Assembly (NCBI GenBank): GCA_021234155.1
Contig: JAJEKV010000126.1
Location: 626,357-690,356, forward strand
Source of the DNA: Isoetes taiwanensis
Lineage: Eukaryota > Streptophyta > Lycopodiopsida > Isoetales > Isoetaceae
DNA length: 64,000 nucleotides
Direction: 5' to 3'
The notes beneath the pieces are model-generated. The model did not search any database. It saw nothing but the letters and a program-made list of their open reading frames with translations, and had not been told where the DNA came from. Below, piece after piece: positions 59,801-64,000 of the stretch (position 1 is the stretch's first letter; every line of letters begins with the position of its first letter). Both the position numbers and the translations under genes were made by a program.

Positions 59801-60325
59801 TTACTAACTTCTAATTGCTCCTTTAAGTTAACTCTTAGCTAATGTTTTTTGCCTTTTGCATTTGCATTGCTAGATTTCATTGTCACCACCTCATTAGATA
59901 GATTAGAATCCTTTTGGTCAGATCTAGCCCATGCTTTAGCATCTTCACAGTCCACGTCTGCACCTTTCAGATGCAATGCACCTGCCTCTGTAGAGTACGG
60001 AGGAACATAGTGATTCATAATATCTTTTCTTCTAGAAGTAATATCATTTGCAGAATTCTTCTGTCCACTTCATATCAATCCTGTTATAGCCATACCTGTT
60101 TGCTGCTTTATCTCCCCATATTTCTCTCACCATAGCATCATACTTCTCGTAAACTTTATAAAAATTTAGTTGTCTAAGCTGCCTTACAAAAAATCTAGTG
60201 TCATCGTGAGGCATATTTTTCCCTTTAGTGTTCGAACTTGAAGCTTTCTTATTTGCTAGAGGATTTTTGCCCCTTGGAGAATTTCTTGTACCCTCGGTTG
60301 GCGTCTTTTTTGGGGTCTTGGCCAT
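59710..60325 (-). pseudogene. unknown basic protein, one frameshift and one stop
   Basis: Minus strand. An ATG at 60325 opens MAKTPKKTPTEGTRNSPRG, a lysine/serine-rich tail like that of a nuclear or nucleic-acid-binding protein, then RFFVRQLRQLNFYKVYEKYD and REIWGDKAANRYGYNRIDM. The frame stops at 60044, but a one-base shift continues it (SRRKDIMNHYVPPYSTEAG, ...DVDCEDAKAWARSD), and after one in-frame TAG at about 59839 it goes on (LKEQLEVSNFLDN...FFKQEIDCVKRKEARD) to about 59720. Together this is about 200 residues of coherent sequence. I do not recognise the family. The basic N-terminus and late acidic helices could fit a retroelement gag or a small nuclear protein. It is a recent pseudogene or a gene damaged by consensus errors. 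Confidence 0.5.
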
Positions 60326-61015
60326 GCTTACTTTACCTGCAAAATGAACGAAACAACAAATTTGCTAGTACAAAAAGAATTTCGTCGGAAGCATTTGAAC
60401 CAAACGAAATGGTTATAATCATGTTAAACCTAGACCAATTTATCTTTTTTGAATACTACATTTTTGTTTTTTACGTCATGGGACTTGAATTCACTGACAG
60501 ACTGAAGCAAAAGAACAAAACCACAAAACAAAAAAAAAGCATACTTTATAGCGTAGATTACACAGATTTGCAGTGCTCTGAACCGGTTCAAACGTTCTTG
60601 CAGTGCCAATTCTTGAAAAAAAAAATCTAGTCGAGCTCCACTCGGTTAGCCAAGAAAATAGGAGAACAAAATTTGGGGAGAATTTTTGATACACTAGAAT
60701 AATGCCATTTGTTTTTTAAGATGGCAGTTAAGAACTTGATATAATTGAGATACATTACCAAATGTGTAATGTATTCGAATGGCCCTTTTCTTTTATCACC
60801 CTAGCGTGCTTTTACCCTTGGGGCGGGGACATTTTAATTCTGGCTTGCTGTGCTCTCTTTCTTTTATGGGATCCCATAGATCTTTTGGTCATCATGGATG
60901 ATAAAATCCAATTCAATTCTATAGCCAGAGGTAAAGCTCATGGTATCTCCTTTGATACCATGAAGAACATAGACTTGTTAAAAAGAGGTGTATTAAGGAG
61001 CATCACTATTTTGTT
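60326..61015. other. no recognised gene
   Basis: Plus-strand 60238-60630 is open for 130 codons, mostly opposite the decayed ORF's promoter side, and has no domain. Confidence 0.4.
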
Positions 61016-61626
61016 TCATAGGCATATTCGCCCCTTATTCCTTAATCTATACCGTACATAAAGTTCCTCATTTGTGGGGTATGCAAGTACAAAATTTGCT
61101 ATACTGTATAACAAGATTCGCAAAATACTATAAGATTTCAAGCAGAATACTATATGGTGTTGATTTCGTACGTGCAAAATACAATTATGAAGGCTCTCGC
61201 TGCCCTACGTCACCCCCCGTGTGAATATGCACCCAAACCAAAGGGGATTTAAGGGGGATTTTAATTTAAATGTGTTGGACCCAATGGTTGTGTTAATTAA
61301 TGTCAATGGTAGTTATGTGTTGATTGTTAATGTCAATGGTTGTTATGTGTTGGTTGTTATGTGTTGGGGGATTTAATTTTTATATGTTGGATGTTAATGG
61401 TTTGTGTTGCAAAAAAATTTTTTTGGCCCCTTCGGGGCCTTGGGGACGACCCGGGTGTGACAAAAACTTTAGAATTCAAACCAGAAAAAACTAGAATTCA
61501 TTTGAGGCTTTCATCACCTGTAGCTTTTGAATTTGATCACAATAAAACAAATAGAACATAAGTAAAATTTACCATAAAGATAGAGCAGATTGATCCCTTA
61601 TTCTGAAAGTCATAAAGTTTGCAACA
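61016..61626 (+). repeat. dispersed repeat family A, 5'-incomplete copy plus flank
   Basis: It matches 5277-5822 end to end. It contains GTGTGAATATGCACCCAAACC (61220-61240) and tandem AATGTCAATGGT-GTTATGTGTTG units (61296-61360). After 61400, GGCCCCTTCGGGGCC is a perfect palindrome (about 61424-61438). Confidence 0.8.
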
Positions 61627-62165
61627 CAAAGAAAACCCCCTGTTATTATGCTACATATTGTTACTTCCGCTACAACTATTTCTCTTTCACAATGACACCA
61701 TTGTTTATCAATCCATATGATTTTGGATGCTCCATCTCTAGCTTAAAGGTAATGCATGATTCACCTTACGGTTTGATTAAAGTTCCAAACCTACAATATA
61801 AATGCATTCTTGTGGCCTTTGTTTGACCGATCTATTGTGACATGGAAAAGGGGAAATAATCCTTTGTTGTGTGCATAAGAATCCATTTGTTGATTGAAGC
61901 TAAAGGCTGGCTACTATGAACAATCCGGCAGCCAGGAATATCCAAGAGTTGGAAGCAAACAGAGGGCCTAAACTTGAATCTGCAGCAAATCTTAGGAAGG
62001 AAACAAAAGGGGTTTTCTTGACACTACATTGTAGAATCGAGGAAACCAATACCTTGTAAAAAACATTATGCTAACATTAAAAACAAATACCTTTGTAAGT
62101 GTGAGCAAAAAATCCATCTCGTGGTAGTAAAATCCACTCGGCAATAAGAATCCAAGAGGGCAAGT
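61627..62165. other. intergenic, fragment of family B at its start
   Basis: ACCCCCTGTTATTATGCTACATATT (61635-61659) matches the end of family B copies. Nothing else is supported. Confidence 0.45.
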
Positions 62166-62167
62166 AT

Positions 62168-62322
62168 ACATGCATATGCACACATGTACATACATGCACA
62201 CATGCACATGCACATGCACATGCACTTGCACTTGCACTTGCACTTGCACATGCACAATACACATGCACATGCACACACATGCACATGCATGTGCACATGC
62301 ACATGCATACACATACGCAGAT
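62168..62322 (+). repeat. (TGCACA/TGCACT)n microsatellite
   Basis: CACATG, CACTTG and CATACA hexamers over about 150 bp. Histidine-threonine and cysteine-methionine frames across it are artefacts. Confidence 0.95.
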
Positions 62323-62399
62323 GTTCATGCACAAACACATGCAGAGAAAGACAACAACCCTTGGATTGTTCCCACCAAACGAAAATCAATTGCCCATAA

Positions 62400-62525
62400 A
62401 TGGTGCACTCTAGAAATACTATTTAGTACACCTCAACTAATACAACAACGAAAATCATAGAAAAACCATGTGAAAAGCGTATAAAAATCTAAAAGTAACC
62501 CCCTGTTATTGTGCTACATATTCCC
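62400..62525 (+). repeat. dispersed repeat family B, copy 5
   Basis: TGGTGCACTCTAGAAATACTATTTAGTACACC through AACCATGTGAAAAG to ACCCCCTGTTATTGTGCTACATATT. Confidence 0.75.
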
Positions 62526-62765
62526 TTTTGCACCTTGGCATCTCTTTATTGTTAAGTTTACGGATGATGAAAAAATGTCAAATGAAGACATTATTTTATC
62601 TGTAGAACTAGCTGATGCCTCGGGATAATTGTGTCCTTGATTTCTTCTCATCGGGTTCTACTTCTGAATGATACAGGAAATAAAAAGTGTGGTCCTTGGA
62701 TATGATGACAAGATCTACTATTTTTTGAAATGTATTTTTGAAATCTTAGAAGATGGCTAGGCTTG
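62526..62765. other. intergenic, nothing recognised
   Basis: No gene or repeat seen. Confidence 0.5.
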
Positions 62766-62775
62766 TAAGAGAAAT

Positions 62776-63238
62776 GAACCGAATTGAATTGAATTGGCTT
62801 TTATCATCTAACGAAACCAAATAGCCTATGGGACACAAACAAACAGATGAACAAACAAAGAGCTCCAGGTTATCACTATCCAAGAATTATAAAACCCCTA
62901 CCCCAAAGGGTTTTCGAGGGAAAATCTTAGCAGTAATAAGTTTGTTGATGAAAGGGCAAAGCCATAACAACAAAGAAGATGGTTGAAAGCTCTCAAAGGT
63001 CTGATATAAGAATAATCTATAACATCATTTATCAAATCTAGTCGAGCTTCTGAATGGCCTACATGGAAAATGAAGAGAGGGTACAAGAATCCTTCTAATA
63101 AGCATTCTAGAAATGGGCTCACAGAAATATGACAAAGACTCGATAGATAGGCTTCTCATCATCTCAACAGATTTTCTACAATGCTTGATAGTTGGTAGCC
63201 ACACACCTTACTCACACAACAATGAAGAGAAAAAGAAA
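62776..63238 (-). mobile_element. LINE 3' end, copy 1 of three
   Basis: Minus strand. It carries the fold-back CCCTCGAAAACCC (about 62905-62925), then GTGTCCCATAGGC (about 62823-62836), TTTCGTTAGATGATAAAA and an (AATTC)n tail at 62779-62800. This order repeats at 63239-63366 and 63367-63545. No coding sequence remains. Confidence 0.65.
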
Positions 63239-63366
63239 ACTAGAGTTGAATTGAATTATCATCCACTGAGATTAGATGGCCTATGGGATCCAAACAACAA
63301 AAAATAGTCGACCTATTACTATACAGATTATTAAATAAATAAAAAAAGGGTCTCGAAGGGTTTTTG
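63239..63366 (-). mobile_element. LINE 3' end, copy 2 of three (short)
   Basis: Minus strand. CAAAAACCCTTCGAGACC, then ATCCCATAGGCCATCTAAT, GTGGATGATAATTCAATTCAA. It is truncated just upstream of the fold-back. Confidence 0.65.
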
Positions 63367-64000
63367 AGGAATAGAATAGAATAGATTTTTTTTCGTCCAC
63401 GAAGACCGATTGGCCTATGGGACCCAAATCAAAAGAGAGCAGCAAGCGTATTACCTGTCAGGATTAAAAAACCCCCGTCCCGAAGGGTTTTCGAGGGAAA
63501 AACTTTAGCAGTAATAAGTATGCTGGTATGCTGTACAATTGTGTAGGACAGTTCAATACTGCCCTAGAGGACACAACTGAGTCTGTGCATCCATAACCTC
63601 CTGGAGGTATGACCCAACAAACCCACTGACGCCGTATTTAATAACTCATGCAACGGTTGGCCAGGCACTAGTAATCGAACATATTGCTCTCGGATATGGG
63701 CAAATGCTGGGAAGATCTGGAGGGCATGACATTCATCCTCAATGTTGCCCTGGTGGCAACACTCGCAAAGCCTTTCATACGTGGCTTCCCAGCCCAACGT
63801 CCCGTCTCAATCGCGGAGAGGATGTGCACCCGTCTTGAATGGAAGCTATAAGTCTGCACTTCTTCATGGGCAAATGGGTGTACAAGTACTGGTGTGGGTC
63901 TGTCGTGAGCTTAGGATTGACTTGCTGCTGATAATGTTCCAGTTTAACGTATGTCAGAGCATCTGAATCCCAAAGCTTGCGAAGGAAAGTAGCATCTAGG
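63367..64000 (-). mobile_element. LINE ORF2 C-terminus and 3' UTR, copy 3, runs off the window
   Basis: Minus strand from the window end. It reads YLYTHLPMK near 63880, then IETGRWAGKP near 63800, then in the next frame YERLCECC and GNIEDECHALQIFPAFAHIR (about 63675-63765). This matches the LINE C-terminal pattern IETGRW-x-x-x-x-x-x-x-R-x-C-x-x-C-x-x-x-x-x-EDE-x-H-x-L. At least one frameshift separates the parts. The 3' UTR follows with CCCTCGAAAACCCTTCGGG (63480-63500), GGGTCCCATAGGCCAATCGG (63408-63427) and a (TCTAT)n tail (63369-63386). The reverse transcriptase would lie beyond the window. Confidence 0.8.

Noticed and set aside
62066-62460. His-Thr and Cys-Met repeat proteins
   Set aside because: Product of the TGCACA microsatellite.

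Overview
The window is nuclear DNA of a land plant. The evidence is a spliced plant endo-beta-mannanase gene with GT-AG introns, remnants of pentatricopeptide-repeat (PPR) genes, a decayed CDPK/CRK-type kinase, plant non-LTR (LINE) and LTR retroelements, long GA microsatellites, and very low gene density. I cannot name the species. The sparse genes, heavy repeat load and absence of familiar angiosperm genes would suit a large genome such as a fern or gymnosperm, but that is inference.

Layout. 1-9.8 kb: intergenic DNA with two facing PPR-gene fragments (3.8-5.0 kb), copies of two dispersed repeat families and a degenerate repeat array (7.8-8.5 kb). 9.8-15.0 kb: unrecognised gene-like sequence followed by a 3.0 kb LTR retrotransposon on the minus strand (LTRs 11993-12172 and 14837-15012). 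15.0-17.9 kb: two copies of a LINE 3' end, the second split by a 1 kb insertion. 20.8-25.7 kb: a decayed LINE with endonuclease and reverse-transcriptase motifs, sitting between two GA microsatellites. 26-42 kb: repeats, a possible multi-exon gene (28.6-29.8 kb), a PPR E-domain relic (37.1 kb), a 65-bp minisatellite (40.4-40.9 kb), and two copies of an unknown spliced gene (27.1 and 41.7-42.2 kb). 42.6-48.6 kb: tandem inverted-repeat elements, a kinase pseudogene, and an 830-bp duplication carrying small palindromic repeats. 50.2-52.5 kb: the mannanase gene on the minus strand. 52.5-64 kb: short tandem repeats, dispersed repeats, a decayed unknown ORF (about 60 kb), three LINE 3' tails in a row, and another LINE C-terminus running off the window end.

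Only the mannanase looks like a working gene. The other recognisable coding matter is frameshifted or interrupted. A compositional signal runs through the window: CAG/CTG trinucleotides are almost absent from sampled repeat-derived segments but normal in the mannanase exons, while CpG stays common. Several frameshifts look like CAG or CTG reduced to CG. This could reflect CHG methylation, either as mutation or as long-read consensus error at methylated sites. I found no convincing new functional system. The best leads are the unknown two-exon family and the CHG signal.
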